Positions 34,397 through 43,048 of a stretch of 43,233 nucleotides of DNA are shown in pieces. Both the position numbers and the translations under genes were made by a program. Location of the stretch: NCBI GenBank assembly GCA_002313255.1, contig DCBA01000125.1:1-43233 (forward strand), read 5' to 3'. Positions within the stretch are counted from its first letter, which is position 1, and every line of letters begins with the position of its first letter. The DNA is from Gammaproteobacteria bacterium UBA1119 (GTDB lineage: Bacteria; Pseudomonadota; Gammaproteobacteria; Pseudomonadales; Azotimanducaceae). The notes under the pieces are model-generated. The model did no database searches, had not been told where the DNA came from, and saw nothing but the letters and a program-made list of their open reading frames with translations.

Positions 34397-36447
34397 GTAC
34401 CCGGCTTGCCATCGATATTGGCGGCACGTTCACTGATGTTGTTTTGCAGCGCGGAACAGAACGATTTACTACGAAGGTATTAACAACGCACGTCGATCCA
34501 ACCGACGGCGCATTGACGGGTGTCGGGACAATGTTGGATCAAGCGAACACCAAACCCAGTTCGATCGAATTGGTGGTGCACGGAACGACGCTTGCCACGA
34601 ACGCGCTGATCCAGCGTCGCGGGGCTAGAACCGCGCTGCTGACCACCGCGGGTCACCGCGACGTGATCGAGATGGCGTTTGAAAATCGCTTCGACCAATA
34701 CGACCTAAATATTGACCGGGCGCGGCCGCTCGTATCACGCTCGTTGCGCATACCTATCGTTGAACGGATTAATGCAGCAGGTGACGTACTCACCCCGTTG
34801 GACTTAACGACGGTTGATGCGGCGCTCGACGTCCTTGAACGCGCGAGAATCGAGAGCGTGGCAATCGGGTTCTTGCACTCGTATGCGAACTCTAAACACG
34901 AAGAGTTGGTCGCTACCAGGTTGAGTGAACGCTTGCAGGGTGTTGCCGTAACACTGTCGTCTGCAGTCTGTCCTGAGATCCGTGAATACGAAAGGTTTTC
35001 AACAGCTTGTGCTAACGCGTACGTACTTCCAATGATGGCGCGTTATTTGATTCAGCTTGAAAAACGACTGATCGGATTGGGAATCAAGTGTCCGACGCTA
35101 ATGATGACGTCGGGTGGGGGATTGACGACTTTTGAGACGGCGGCACGTTTTCCGATTCGATTGGTAGAGTCAGGTCCCGCTGGCGGAGCCATTCTAGCTA
35201 GCCAAATTGCGGCCGAAGTTGGCCTCGACGAGGTCATATCGTTTGATATGGGCGGTACGACGGCCAAGATTTGTTTAATCGATGCTGCCATACCGCAATT
35301 TTCTCGGGCGTTCGAAGTCGATCGGCGATACCGATTTAAGAAGGGTAGTGGCCTACCTGTTAGGATACCTGTCATTGAAATGGTGGAAATAGGTGCTGGT
35401 GGCGGTTCAATTGCCTCGGTCGACAATTTAAATCGTGTGCGAGTTGGTCCGAAGAGTGCCGGTTCCGAGCCAGGACCTGCTTGTTATGGAATGGGAGGCC
35501 AGCAAGCGACCGTGACGGATGCTGACGTCGTCATGGGTCGGATGGATGCGGATCGGTTTGCGTCAGGACACATACACCTTGATGTCGATGCGGCAGCTGT
35601 CGCAGTGCAAGAATCGGTGGGTGATGCCCTTGACTTTGATCTACATGGTGCTGCCTTTGCGATTTCCGAAGTCGTTGACGAAAACATGGCGACCGCTGCC
35701 CGTGGTCATGCCAGTGAGTGGGGCAAAGCCCTAATAGGCAGAACGCTGATCGCGTTTGGTGGTGCGGCCCCGTTACATGCAGCGCGGCTAGCGTCAAAGC
35801 TTGGAATTGACCGCGTAATCATCCCACCGGCTGCGAGCGTAGGCTCGGCGATTGGTTTCTTGATTGCGCCGATATCGTATGAAGTTGTTCGAAGTCGTTA
35901 CATGAGGTTGTCGGTATTCGACGAAGAGCTTATTGACGCCGTTATGGCGGAAATGCGTGAGGAAGCAACGACCGTCGTTAGCTCTGCTGCACAAGGACGA
36001 CGTGTTATCGAGACCGCGAGGGCCTATATGCGCTATATCGGTCAGGGCTACGAAATCTCCGTTGAATTTGATCCCACCTTTACAAAAAATCAATTGATCG
36101 AAGCGTTCGAAGGATCGTACGCAGAGTTGTACGGACGAATCATTCCCGGTCTCGATGTCGAGGTACTGAGCTGGACGTTAAATTTGACTACCGCGCAAGA
36201 GCAAGTGGTCCCCGTCGACGAAACGTTGCCGCGCTCTTCTAACGATAAGGATTATCCAACGCGGTTGATGGTGGACGATGGAATCCTGGTTCCAACTCAA
36301 CAGGTTTTTCGTGATCAACTACCTAAATACGAGCGACTCGAGGGACCTATGCTCATCATCGAGGATCAGACAACGACGGTCGTTCCATCTCGCTTCGCGG
36401 TGCACGTCAATGCGCGCGAGGATTTAGTGATAGAAAAGGCTAAGTGA
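34393..36447 (+). CDS. hyuA: Hydantoinase/oxoprolinase subunit A
   Basis: The 684-residue protein is an ATP-dependent amide hydrolase of the HyuA family. It has the actin-like fold phosphate-binding loop LAIDIGGTFTDVV (residues 5-17), a second 'SFDMGGTTAKICL' loop, 'LVESGPAGGA', and C-terminal 'GQGYEISVEF'. With HyuB it opens hydantoins, 5-oxoproline or a similar ring at the cost of ATP. The TTG at 34393 is preferred over GTG 34354 because it yields the usual N-terminus and overlaps the CHY stop (TTGA). The next gene overlaps by one base. Confidence 0.92.
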   Translation: MSTRLAIDIGGTFTDVVLQRGTERFTTKVLTTHVDPTDGALTGVGTMLDQANTKPSSIELVVHGTTLATNALIQRRGARTALLTTAGHRDVIEMAFENRFDQYDLNIDRARPLVSRSLRIPIVERINAAGDVLTPLDLTTVDAALDVLERARIESVAIGFLHSYANSKHEELVATRLSERLQGVAVTLSSAVCPEIREYERFSTACANAYVLPMMARYLIQLEKRLIGLGIKCPTLMMTSGGGLTTFETAARFPIRLVESGPAGGAILASQIAAEVGLDEVISFDMGGTTAKICLIDAAIPQFSRAFEVDRRYRFKKGSGLPVRIPVIEMVEIGAGGGSIASVDNLNRVRVGPKSAGSEPGPACYGMGGQQATVTDADVVMGRMDADRFASGHIHLDVDAAAVAVQESVGDALDFDLHGAAFAISEVVDENMATAARGHASEWGKALIGRTLIAFGGAAPLHAARLASKLGIDRVIIPPAASVGSAIGFLIAPISYEVVRSRYMRLSVFDEELIDAVMAEMREEATTVVSSAAQGRRVIETARAYMRYIGQGYEISVEFDPTFTKNQLIEAFEGSYAELYGRIIPGLDVEVLSWTLNLTTAQEQVVPVDETLPRSSNDKDYPTRLMVDDGILVPTQQVFRDQLPKYERLEGPMLIIEDQTTTVVPSRFAVHVNAREDLVIEKAK

Positions 36448-38072
36448 TGAAAGCGCTCGACGCCCTACGGCTGCAGCTCGTTTGGGACCGGCTGTTGGCC
36501 ATTGTTGAAGAGCAAGCGCAGACGCTCATGCGGACGGCTTTTTCGACCGTTGTTCGTGAAGCGGGAGACCTTTCTGCCGGTGTTTTCGATACTGAAGGTT
36601 CGATGTTAGCCCAAGCGATCACGGGAACGCCGGGTCACGTTAATGCGATGGCGCGTTCTGTTAGCCATTTCCTCAAGCGCTACCCCTTGCCGAGTATGAG
36701 TGAGGGCGACGTGTTCCTTACCAATGATCCATGGTTGGCGACGGGTCATCTCAACGACTTCACCGTGGTAACCCCTGTCTATTATAGAGAACGGCCCGTC
36801 GCCCTTTTTGCTTCGACGAGCCATATCGCTGATGTGGGTGGTCGCGGATTTGGTCCGGATGCCAATGAGGTGTTTGAGGAAGGCATCAATATTCCGATCA
36901 TGGCCCTCTTCAATGCTGGTGTTCGAAACGAAACCTTAATGGAGATCGTTGCCGCGAATGTTAGAGATCCTGTCGTTGCGGAAGGCGATCTCTACTCGCT
37001 TACCGCGTGTAACGAGGCCGGTGGTAGGAATTTACAGTCGATGATGGCCGCGCACGAATTGGAATCGTTGGACGAGATAGCAAGCCACGTCTTAGCCACC
37101 TCGCGCGCTGCGATGGAGCATGAAATTAATGCACTTCCAGCCGGGATCTATGAAAACTCGATGGACGTAGATGGGTACGACGTTCCGGTCCACATCGCAT
37201 GCAAGATGCTTGTCGACAAGGATCTCATTTCGATCGATTTCAGCGGTTCGTCGCCGACTTCTCGCTATGGGATTAATGTGCCTGCCAATTACACGGAGGC
37301 ATACACTTCGTTCGGCGTACGCTGTCTCGTTGGCAACAGCATTCCTAACAACGCGGGCTCACTTGGGACCATTCGGGTCGCGGCCCCGGAAGGCAGTATC
37401 CTGAACGCGATGCCGCCGTGCGCAGTCTCTGCGAGGCACGCGCTAGGACAAATGCTGCCTGATGTGATCATGGGGTGTCTTGAGCAGATCATGCCTGAGT
37501 CTGTTGTTGCCGAGGGCGCTTCATGTATTTGGAATCCAGTGTTAATGAATGCTCGGCAAACGGGCGAGGACGTAGCGGACACTCCGTTTGTGATCAATCC
37601 GATATACAACGGAGGCACGGGCGCACGCTTTATGAAGGATGGTCTTTCGACCACCGCTTTTCCCTCGGGTGTACGGACGACGCCAACTGAAATTAATGAA
37701 GTGACGTCGCCGTTGATCTTTGAGCGTAGAGAATTCCGCCAGGATTCAGGCGGCCGCGGTCGATATAGGGGTGGCTTAGGTCAGATCGTTGAGATTCGAC
37801 ATGGTCGGGATAATTCATTTTTTGTTTCCAAGATGTTTGACCGTATCGGGCACCCCGCGCGAGGACGAGCGGGTGGTGGAAATGGTCGTCCCGGCAAGGT
37901 CTATATAAAAAATGGGACTCCGTTAAGGGGTAAAGGAAAAGACCTCGTGCCGGCAGGAGCTACACTCGTTCTCGAAACCCCTGGGGGCGGGGGTTTTGGC
38001 AATCCATCGGAACGTAATGAGAACGACATCAGGCGCGACGTAGAAGATGGTTTTGTTTCCGGAAGCTTGTAA
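36447..38072 (+). CDS. hyuB: Hydantoinase/oxoprolinase subunit B
   Basis: The 541-residue protein belongs to the HyuB family. Recognisable parts are 'TLMRTAFSTVVREAGDLSAGVFD', 'GDVFLTNDPWLATGHLNDFTV', 'STSHIADVGGRGFGP', and C-terminal 'FRQDSGGRGRYRGGLGQ' and 'ETPGGGGFGNP'. It forms the catalytic partner of HyuA. The ATG at 36447 shares its A with the hyuA stop (TGATG); a GTG one codon earlier is less likely. Substrate may be hydantoin, N-methylhydantoin, oxoproline or an allantoin-like compound; not decidable here. Confidence 0.93.
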   Translation: MKALDALRLQLVWDRLLAIVEEQAQTLMRTAFSTVVREAGDLSAGVFDTEGSMLAQAITGTPGHVNAMARSVSHFLKRYPLPSMSEGDVFLTNDPWLATGHLNDFTVVTPVYYRERPVALFASTSHIADVGGRGFGPDANEVFEEGINIPIMALFNAGVRNETLMEIVAANVRDPVVAEGDLYSLTACNEAGGRNLQSMMAAHELESLDEIASHVLATSRAAMEHEINALPAGIYENSMDVDGYDVPVHIACKMLVDKDLISIDFSGSSPTSRYGINVPANYTEAYTSFGVRCLVGNSIPNNAGSLGTIRVAAPEGSILNAMPPCAVSARHALGQMLPDVIMGCLEQIMPESVVAEGASCIWNPVLMNARQTGEDVADTPFVINPIYNGGTGARFMKDGLSTTAFPSGVRTTPTEINEVTSPLIFERREFRQDSGGRGRYRGGLGQIVEIRHGRDNSFFVSKMFDRIGHPARGRAGGGNGRPGKVYIKNGTPLRGKGKDLVPAGATLVLETPGGGGFGNPSERNENDIRRDVEDGFVSGSL

Positions 38073-38078
38073 CAAAGC

Positions 38079-38097
38079 CGATGGGGTTTCTCCATCG
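38079..38097 (+). terminator. Hairpin after hyuB
   Basis: CGATGGGG (38079-38086) pairs with CTCCATCG (38090-38097) over a TTT loop, with one G-T pair. There is no U-tract, so it is perhaps an mRNA-end stabiliser rather than a terminator. Confidence 0.35.
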
Positions 38098-38117
38098 CCG
38101 CCGAGCGTGGGGGAGTT

Positions 38118-38234
38118 ATGTTGAATTTCGATAAACGGGTTAACTCGGGCGGGGGTGAAAAGCCGGTGTTCAATGCCACGATCGAGCGTAGTGCTGCATA
38201 CTGGTTTTTGACATTCCTAGGCAACGAAGGTTAG
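38118..38234 (+). CDS. Possible 38-residue small protein
   Basis: A short frame begins with ATG behind an unusually strong ribosome site (GGGGGAG, 3 bases before the ATG region) and ends 10 bases before the next gene. The peptide is charged at first (LNFDKRVNS) and has a hydrophobic stretch near the end (AAYWFLTFLG). It has no recognised family. It could be a leader peptide for the MORN gene or a chance frame. Confidence 0.3.
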   Translation: MLNFDKRVNSGGGEKPVFNATIERSAAYWFLTFLGNEG

Positions 38235-38244
38235 GTTTGGCGCC

Positions 38245-38910
38245 ATGAAATTTATTACATACTTTTTCAGCGTTTTCGTTCTGTGTTGTTATTCATTTGG
38301 TGCGCCGGAGGAAGAAGAAGATCGTGTTTATGAGAGGTTCTATGACAACGGTCAATTGCAAATCCGAGGCATGTTCATCGCAGGGGAAATGGAAGGGGTT
38401 TGGGAAGACTTTCACGAAAACGGACAGTTGCGGACCCGGGGAACCTATATAGTCGGACGAAAAACTGGGCCATGGGAGTTTTTCTACTCGAATGGTCAGA
38501 TGCAAGGAAGAGGAACGCTGCAAGCGGGGAGGCAGCAGGGTCTAGAAGAGAGATACTACGAAAGTGGCCAGTTGCTTTCGCGAGGGACGTTTAAGGACGG
38601 TCAGTTCGACGGCCTCTGGGAGGCATTTTACTCCAATGGCAAGTTGATAAGCCGAACAACTTATCGAGATGGGAAACAAGCCGGTTCAGGGGAGTACTTC
38701 GATCTTGTTCCGATATCTTTTTCCAGTGCTGATAGCGATACATACGTGGTGACTGCTGAATCGCTCAACGTCCGGTCTAGTCCCGGCGGCGCCGTCGTGC
38801 GCGCTTTGGCCCGGGGCGAGAGCGTGACGGTGAGTTCGACAAAAGGTGAGTGGTCCCAGTTAAGCGACGGGAACTGGGTCGCCTCAAGTTTTATCACTAA
38901 AGTACGGTAG
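38245..38910 (+). CDS. Secreted MORN-repeat (YwqK-like) protein with C-terminal SH3 domain
   Basis: The 221-residue protein has a signal peptide (MKFITYFFSVFVLCCYSFG), five 24-residue MORN-type repeats (residues 30-149, each built on 'FY.NGQL..RGT...G...G.W') and a bacterial SH3 domain (about 167-221, 'ESLNVRSSPGGAVVRALARGE', 'NWVASSFIT'). MORN/YwqK repeats form elongated beta surfaces; SH3b domains often bind peptidoglycan. A role at the cell surface or cell wall is inferred. The toxin-antitoxin label sometimes given to YwqK-like proteins is not supported here: no toxin gene lies beside it. Confidence 0.85.
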   Translation: MKFITYFFSVFVLCCYSFGAPEEEEDRVYERFYDNGQLQIRGMFIAGEMEGVWEDFHENGQLRTRGTYIVGRKTGPWEFFYSNGQMQGRGTLQAGRQQGLEERYYESGQLLSRGTFKDGQFDGLWEAFYSNGKLISRTTYRDGKQAGSGEYFDLVPISFSSADSDTYVVTAESLNVRSSPGGAVVRALARGESVTVSSTKGEWSQLSDGNWVASSFITKVR

Positions 38911-38919
38911 CGCCGTCAA

Positions 38920-38950
38920 TTACGTCGAATCCACTCGAATTTTGGCGTAA
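38920..38950. terminator. Hairpin between convergent genes
   Basis: TTACGTCGAA at 38920 can pair with the stretch TTTTGGCGTAA ending at 38950, with two G-T pairs. It lies between the stop of the MORN gene and the stop of the VOC gene on the other strand, where a two-way terminator would be expected. No strong U-tract. Confidence 0.35.
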
Positions 38951-39032
38951 ATAACTCACCGAAAGGCTGTTGAACGCGACGGTCAACCCACGCCGGCTCG
39001 TGATGGGCCATTTATTCGCGAAAGTGGCCTTG

Positions 39033-39428
39033 CTATTCGTTAGTTATTGGAGAACCAAAGATCAAACGGTTTTGGTCTAGATCTTCAATCACGAAGTCTC
39101 GGAGTCCGTAATTTGGTCCGTCGGTAATGCGACGGGCAATCGTTGCCCCCCTCTCATTAAATTCTTTGAAGAGTGGGTCCACGTCGTCAACGTAAATATA
39201 AACGTCCGACTCAATGCGCTCTCTATCGTCCGGGTAGAGCTCTCGGCGTCTAATTTGGATATGAAGATTAATGTTATCCCTGGTGATAATCGCGTAGACC
39301 CCAGGGTTCTCCTGGCCCTCGGGTCTGAAAATACCGTTAGGATTCCGGAAACCTAGTTGCTCGCAGTAATACTCGACTGAGTTGGCGACGTTTTTAGATC
39401 CTAGAACCGGGGCGATTGACCAAGCCAT
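39033..39428 (-). CDS. VOC-family (glyoxalase/bleomycin-resistance-like) protein
   Basis: The 131-residue protein shows the vicinal oxygen chelate fold: 'APVLGSKNVANSVEYYCEQLGF' at the start, paired beta-alpha-beta-beta-beta units, a central 'ESDVYIYVDDVDPLFKEFNERGA' and a terminal 'LRDFVIEDLDQNRLIFG' where D and E residues bind metal in many members. The ATG at 39428 follows GAAGAGAT and is preferred over a TTG nine codons upstream. Function could be antibiotic binding, lactoylglutathione chemistry or dioxygenase-like; not decidable. Confidence 0.88.
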   Translation of the reverse strand: MAWSIAPVLGSKNVANSVEYYCEQLGFRNPNGIFRPEGQENPGVYAIITRDNINLHIQIRRRELYPDDRERIESDVYIYVDDVDPLFKEFNERGATIARRITDGPNYGLRDFVIEDLDQNRLIFGSPITNE

Positions 39429-39615
39429 TGGTAATCTCTTCAGTATTAGCGCCAACCTAACCTACTACATTGTTCGGATCTTCCTTGGCGGGTTAAATCT
39501 CGCGTGTCAGAGTGGGTCACCTATCCGCGCTGATCGTTCCGAGCTTGGAGCACGCTTGATATAGTTCTGATCATCCCGAATGCTCCCCCAGTAAGAATCA
39601 TTGACGAATACGAGA

Positions 39616-40023
39616 ATGATTTCAGATCAAGAGAAATATTTGAGTCTATCCACTCGAAAGAGGGACGGTAGTTTCGTCAATACGCCCGTGTGGTTTGCTC
39701 GGGAACACGAAACAAGTAACTACTATGTCTTCTCTTTGAAGAGTGGGAAAAAAGCAGGGAAAGTGAAACGAATAAGAAATTTCCCTGACGTCAAGGTCGC
39801 CACGTGTACGGTTTCGGGTCGACTAACAGGTGACTGGAGTGATGCGAATGCGGAGCTAATTGATGAATCCGAACAGGTTGAATTCGCCTATTCACTCTTG
39901 AGGAAGAAATACGGGTTTAGTCTCCGAATCGGCGATTTCTTTTCCCAAATGATTGGAAATTATTATCGAAGACAAATAATCAAGGTTGTCATAGCCGAAC
40001 GGGAGTTTATGGAATCGCCGTGA
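39616..40023 (+). CDS. PPOX/F420-type flavin-binding split-barrel protein
   Basis: The 135-residue protein has the split beta-barrel fold of the pyridoxine phosphate oxidase/F420-dependent reductase group: 'YLSLSTRKRDGSFVNTPVWF', 'YYVFSLKSGKKAGKVKRIRN', 'VKVATCTVSGRLTGDW'. Members reduce substrates with FMN, FAD or F420; the presence of F420 in this organism is unknown. The ATG at 39616 is chosen, GAG lying just upstream; a TTG at 39601 is possible. Transcribed divergently from the VOC gene. Confidence 0.83.
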   Translation: MISDQEKYLSLSTRKRDGSFVNTPVWFAREHETSNYYVFSLKSGKKAGKVKRIRNFPDVKVATCTVSGRLTGDWSDANAELIDESEQVEFAYSLLRKKYGFSLRIGDFFSQMIGNYYRRQIIKVVIAEREFMESP

Positions 40024-40081
40024 GGAATGATGTGGCGATGGATCATCCGGGATCGCATCGGTTTCGGGCGCCCAGTTTTTT

Positions 40082-40148
40082 TCGTATTTATATCGATACA
40101 ACAAAAATATCTTTTGACAATTCTTGCGGACGCTTTATAGTGCGCGCC
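40082..40148 (+). promoter_or_regulatory. Very strong sigma70 promoter resembling rRNA/tRNA promoters
   Basis: TTGACA (40114-40119, perfect -35), a 16-base spacer and TATAGT (40136-40141, five of six) are followed by the GC-rich discriminator GCGCGCC (40142-40148), as in stringently controlled rRNA promoters. The stretch just upstream (40082-40113) is rich in A and T runs, as in UP elements. The next gene starts about 160 bases downstream. Confidence 0.7.
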
Positions 40149-40306
40149 TCGCCGATTTGAACCAGATTGCGGGCGTGTAACAAATACAGCTAAAACGGTT
40201 GAGAGAACTGCGAAACCTGGCAGCTCCCTCATGATTTATTGATTCACATTAACTCGCGTATGCGTAGCACGTGGTTGGCTGCGTATTCGCTAAATTGAGA
40301 AAAAAA

Positions 40307-40858
40307 ATGAAACACATACTCGCCATCGTGTTGGCGGGACTGACGGTCCAGGCTGGCTTCGCCGGCGAAGCCACGAACGCAACTGAGAAACCCGGGCATC
40401 CTGACGTTTCGTTAGAAGTCTTCGTGCAATCAACGGGATCCGGTCACGAAAAAATCGAGCAGGACCCATCGTTTTTCGCGCGAGGTAAGCGCCTTACCGA
40501 AGAGACGTTGAAGTCGATCGCATTCAAGCTGTACGCGTATTCACAGCATGAAGATTGGATGAAAAAAGAGATAGTGCGGGTCGAAGATGGGCTGAATGAC
40601 ACCGTAACGACCCACGGGACCACGTTACTCGATTCGGGCGAGGCCGATATGAAGGCATGCATTGAATGCGTAAGCGATGCATCTGCCGATGTTCGTGGTG
40701 CGACCAAAAACATCGCCAACGTCGCAGCCGAAATGCTTGCGGTTCAGCTGGTCGATTTGAATCGGCTGCTCAGCGTTAACGCTCCTGTCAGTGGCGATGA
40801 CATTGAAATACGTCGTTGGCTCGGAGAACGATCGATGGGGCGCCGGATCCAAAGGTAA
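40307..40858 (+). CDS. Secreted protein of unknown function
   Basis: The 183-residue protein is not recognised. It has a good signal peptide (MKHILAIVLAGLTVQAGFAG) and should be exported to the periplasm or beyond. The mature part is largely helical, with 'FFARGKRLTEETLKSIAFKLYAYSQHEDWMKKEI' region charged, one C-x2-C (CIEC), and a basic C-terminus (RSMGRRIQR). The ATG at 40307 sits after the signal-free extension of a longer frame and is chosen for that reason. It lies downstream of the rRNA-like promoter and ends 24 bases before a strong terminator, so it may be highly expressed. Confidence 0.7.
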   Translation: MKHILAIVLAGLTVQAGFAGEATNATEKPGHPDVSLEVFVQSTGSGHEKIEQDPSFFARGKRLTEETLKSIAFKLYAYSQHEDWMKKEIVRVEDGLNDTVTTHGTTLLDSGEADMKACIECVSDASADVRGATKNIANVAAEMLAVQLVDLNRLLSVNAPVSGDDIEIRRWLGERSMGRRIQR

Positions 40859-40882
40859 GGATCTAAGTTGAGGTTCGGTTTT

Positions 40883-40933
40883 GGGCTCGCAGACATTTTA
40901 AATCCCCTCCCCGCGTCTGTGAGCCCTTTTTTT
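40883..40933 (+). terminator. Strong Rho-independent terminator
   Basis: GGGCTCGCAGAC (40883-40894) pairs over 12 bases with GTCTGTGAGCCC (40915-40926; one G-T pair) and is followed by seven Ts (40927-40933). It ends transcription of the secreted-protein gene. Confidence 0.9.
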
Positions 40934-41003
40934 GGGGCAGTTCAAAGCGATATTGTAGGGTGGTACTTAAGGTTTGCTAATCAGCCGTCGAGCGTTCTTG
41001 ATG

Positions 41004-41195
41004 TTAGTGCCGTCTATGTTTTAGGATTTTTGCCATTGATTCTTCGTAGAACTGACTCTTCTCGGCACCACAACTTGGACACATAAAATCGTCGGGAACG
41101 TCAGTCCAAAGAGTTCCTGGCTTTACGTTGCCTTTGTCTTCACCGTATTCCTCTTGGTAGATGTAATCGCAGACAGTACATTCCCATTTATTCAT
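41004..41195 (-). CDS. Rubredoxin
   Basis: The 63-residue protein has the four iron-binding cysteines of rubredoxin: C6 and C9 (CTVCDYIY), C39 and C42 (MCPSCGAEKSQF). Such proteins pass single electrons in the cytoplasm, for example to alkane hydroxylases or to oxygen-defence enzymes. The ATG at 41195 shares its A with the stop of the upstream amidohydrolase gene (TAATG), so it is translationally coupled to it. A start three codons earlier (41204) is possible. Confidence 0.94.
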   Translation of the reverse strand: MNKWECTVCDYIYQEEYGEDKGNVKPGTLWTDVPDDFMCPSCGAEKSQFYEESMAKILKHRRH

Positions 41196-43048
41196 TAGTT
41201 CCAACCGTCATTGATGTCTTCGCCACGAGCAATTTCTTTAAGGGAGTTTGTCGATCCATCACAAAAAAGCGTCTGTGGTATCGGTTTTCCATCTTTCGAG
41301 AGTTTGTAGTCTTCCGACGATATGTAAACCAAACAGCCTGCGAACAAGGTTGCTAGAACCTTTGTTTCATTGATCTCGTGCGCTGGTATAGCAAATAGAT
41401 TCTTGTCGAGTATGACTAAATCGGCCTGTTTACCCACCTCAATGGAACCCACTTGGTCATCCAAGAAATTTACATAAGCACCATTGATTGTGTAATTCTT
41501 GATCGCTTCAGCGAGGGTAATTTCTTCGCCCAGGCCTAACGGCACATCGGTCAAGCCGTTTGGGTCCAGTCGAGTTACCGCTGCTTCAATCCCATCAAGG
41601 GGGTTGACCGAAGTAACGTACCAGTCACTGCCGAATCCGACTCTCGCACCTGATCGTTGCATGGTACCAATCGGGTATAACCACTTACTGCGTTCTTCTC
41701 CTAAACGAGGCCATGTCAAATCAGTGATATAGCTATCCTGGATGGCCCATAAGGGCTGGAAATTGGCTACAACATTCAAGTCGGCAAATCGGGGAATATC
41801 ACCTGGATCAAATAACTGAATGTGCGATAAATGATGCCGACTGTCCCTGCTGCCATTAGCTTTCTGCGCATGTTCAAGTGCGTTTAATGAGACACGGATG
41901 GCTCGATCACCAATGGCATGAAAATGGATTTGGAAGTTGGCAGCATCCAATGCGATAACAGCCTTATTGAGATCATCCGGTGGGTTTTGTAAGTCACCCC
42001 GAAACCCGTCGCTCCGATCCGAATACGGCTCAAGTAATGCCGCCGTTTGGGCCTCGATAACACCGTCCTGCCATATTTTTATAGCCGTTGCCTTGACGTT
42101 ACCGTCGACGGGTTGTTGTTTTCGGGCATTCAAGAACTTAGGCAGCTGTTGCGATAGGGCTACGGTGTTTTCCCAAAACAAGGCTGTGACGACATGGAGG
42201 TTTAGTTCGCCTCTGGCATCGAGCTGGTTGTAGGCGTCTAGCCCGAAATATCCATCGCCAGGCTCGAGTTTTAGTAGTGCGTCCTGAATACCTGTAATCC
42301 CGTAACTATGGAATAAGTCGCGAGAGTATTTGAGCCCGTTGATTAAATCGTCTGAAGTTAATGGTGGCTCGTGATCTGCGACTAGCATGATCGCGCTGTC
42401 TTCTTGCACGCTACCTGACGGTTCGTCTGAATTGGGGTATCGATCGATCCTGCCGTTTTCTGGATCCGGGGTCGTCGCATCAATGCCGGCGAACTCCAAG
42501 GCTTTGGAGTTGACCCAAAGCGAATGCCCGTCCGACGATTTGAGTGAAACCGGACGGTCAGGAACTATATCGTCCAACAGTTTTTTGTCTGGTAGTCCGG
42601 TTGGAACGAAGTTATCTAACGTCCATCCACCACCCACGATCCATTCCTCATGTGGGTTAGCCAGAGCACACTCTTTAATTTTATCTAACAGCTTTGCTAC
42701 CCCCTGTATGTCAAACAATACACATTGCTGATAAAGAACCCCGCTCTCGACAGGGTGCACGTGTATGTCGTGAAAACCGGGCAGAATCATTCGACCGTGG
42801 AGGTTTACGGTTTGGGTTTCGCTATCGACCAATTCTTGAGCGCCTTGGTCATCACCTACGTAGATAATTTGTCCATCTTTGATCGCGACTGCGCTGGCCC
42901 AGGGCTGGTCAGGATTGACTGTGTATATAGTTGCATTGTGCACAATTAAGCCTGCGCCGATGGCATTAGGGCTTTCTTCGACGGGCGGAATTTCCGTAGA
43001 ACACGACGGTAAAAGCAGACAAAGACTTAGCCGAAAAAGGCGGTTCAT
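41195..43048 (-). CDS. Lipoprotein amidohydrolase (Amidohydro_3 family)
   Basis: The 617-residue protein starts with a lipoprotein signal (LCLLLPSC, lipid-modified Cys expected) and is an Amidohydro_3 metal-dependent hydrolase. Metal ligands are seen in GFHDIHVHP (HxH) , HFHAIGDRAI and GFGSDWY. Members remove amide or N-formyl groups or act as dipeptidases; the substrate is not identifiable. The ATG at 43048 is chosen because the signal peptide begins there, although the frame is open to 43120. Rubredoxin follows, overlapping by one base. Confidence 0.9.
   Translation of the reverse strand: MNRLFRLSLCLLLPSCSTEIPPVEESPNAIGAGLIVHNATIYTVNPDQPWASAVAIKDGQIIYVGDDQGAQELVDSETQTVNLHGRMILPGFHDIHVHPVESGVLYQQCVLFDIQGVAKLLDKIKECALANPHEEWIVGGGWTLDNFVPTGLPDKKLLDDIVPDRPVSLKSSDGHSLWVNSKALEFAGIDATTPDPENGRIDRYPNSDEPSGSVQEDSAIMLVADHEPPLTSDDLINGLKYSRDLFHSYGITGIQDALLKLEPGDGYFGLDAYNQLDARGELNLHVVTALFWENTVALSQQLPKFLNARKQQPVDGNVKATAIKIWQDGVIEAQTAALLEPYSDRSDGFRGDLQNPPDDLNKAVIALDAANFQIHFHAIGDRAIRVSLNALEHAQKANGSRDSRHHLSHIQLFDPGDIPRFADLNVVANFQPLWAIQDSYITDLTWPRLGEERSKWLYPIGTMQRSGARVGFGSDWYVTSVNPLDGIEAAVTRLDPNGLTDVPLGLGEEITLAEAIKNYTINGAYVNFLDDQVGSIEVGKQADLVILDKNLFAIPAHEINETKVLATLFAGCLVYISSEDYKLSKDGKPIPQTLFCDGSTNSLKEIARGEDINDGWN

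Noticed and set aside
38067..38080. Sequence TGTAACAAAGCCG, identical to the Pho-box end at 8853
   Set aside because: It covers the hyuB stop and has no GTCA-like half site 11 bases upstream; chance match.
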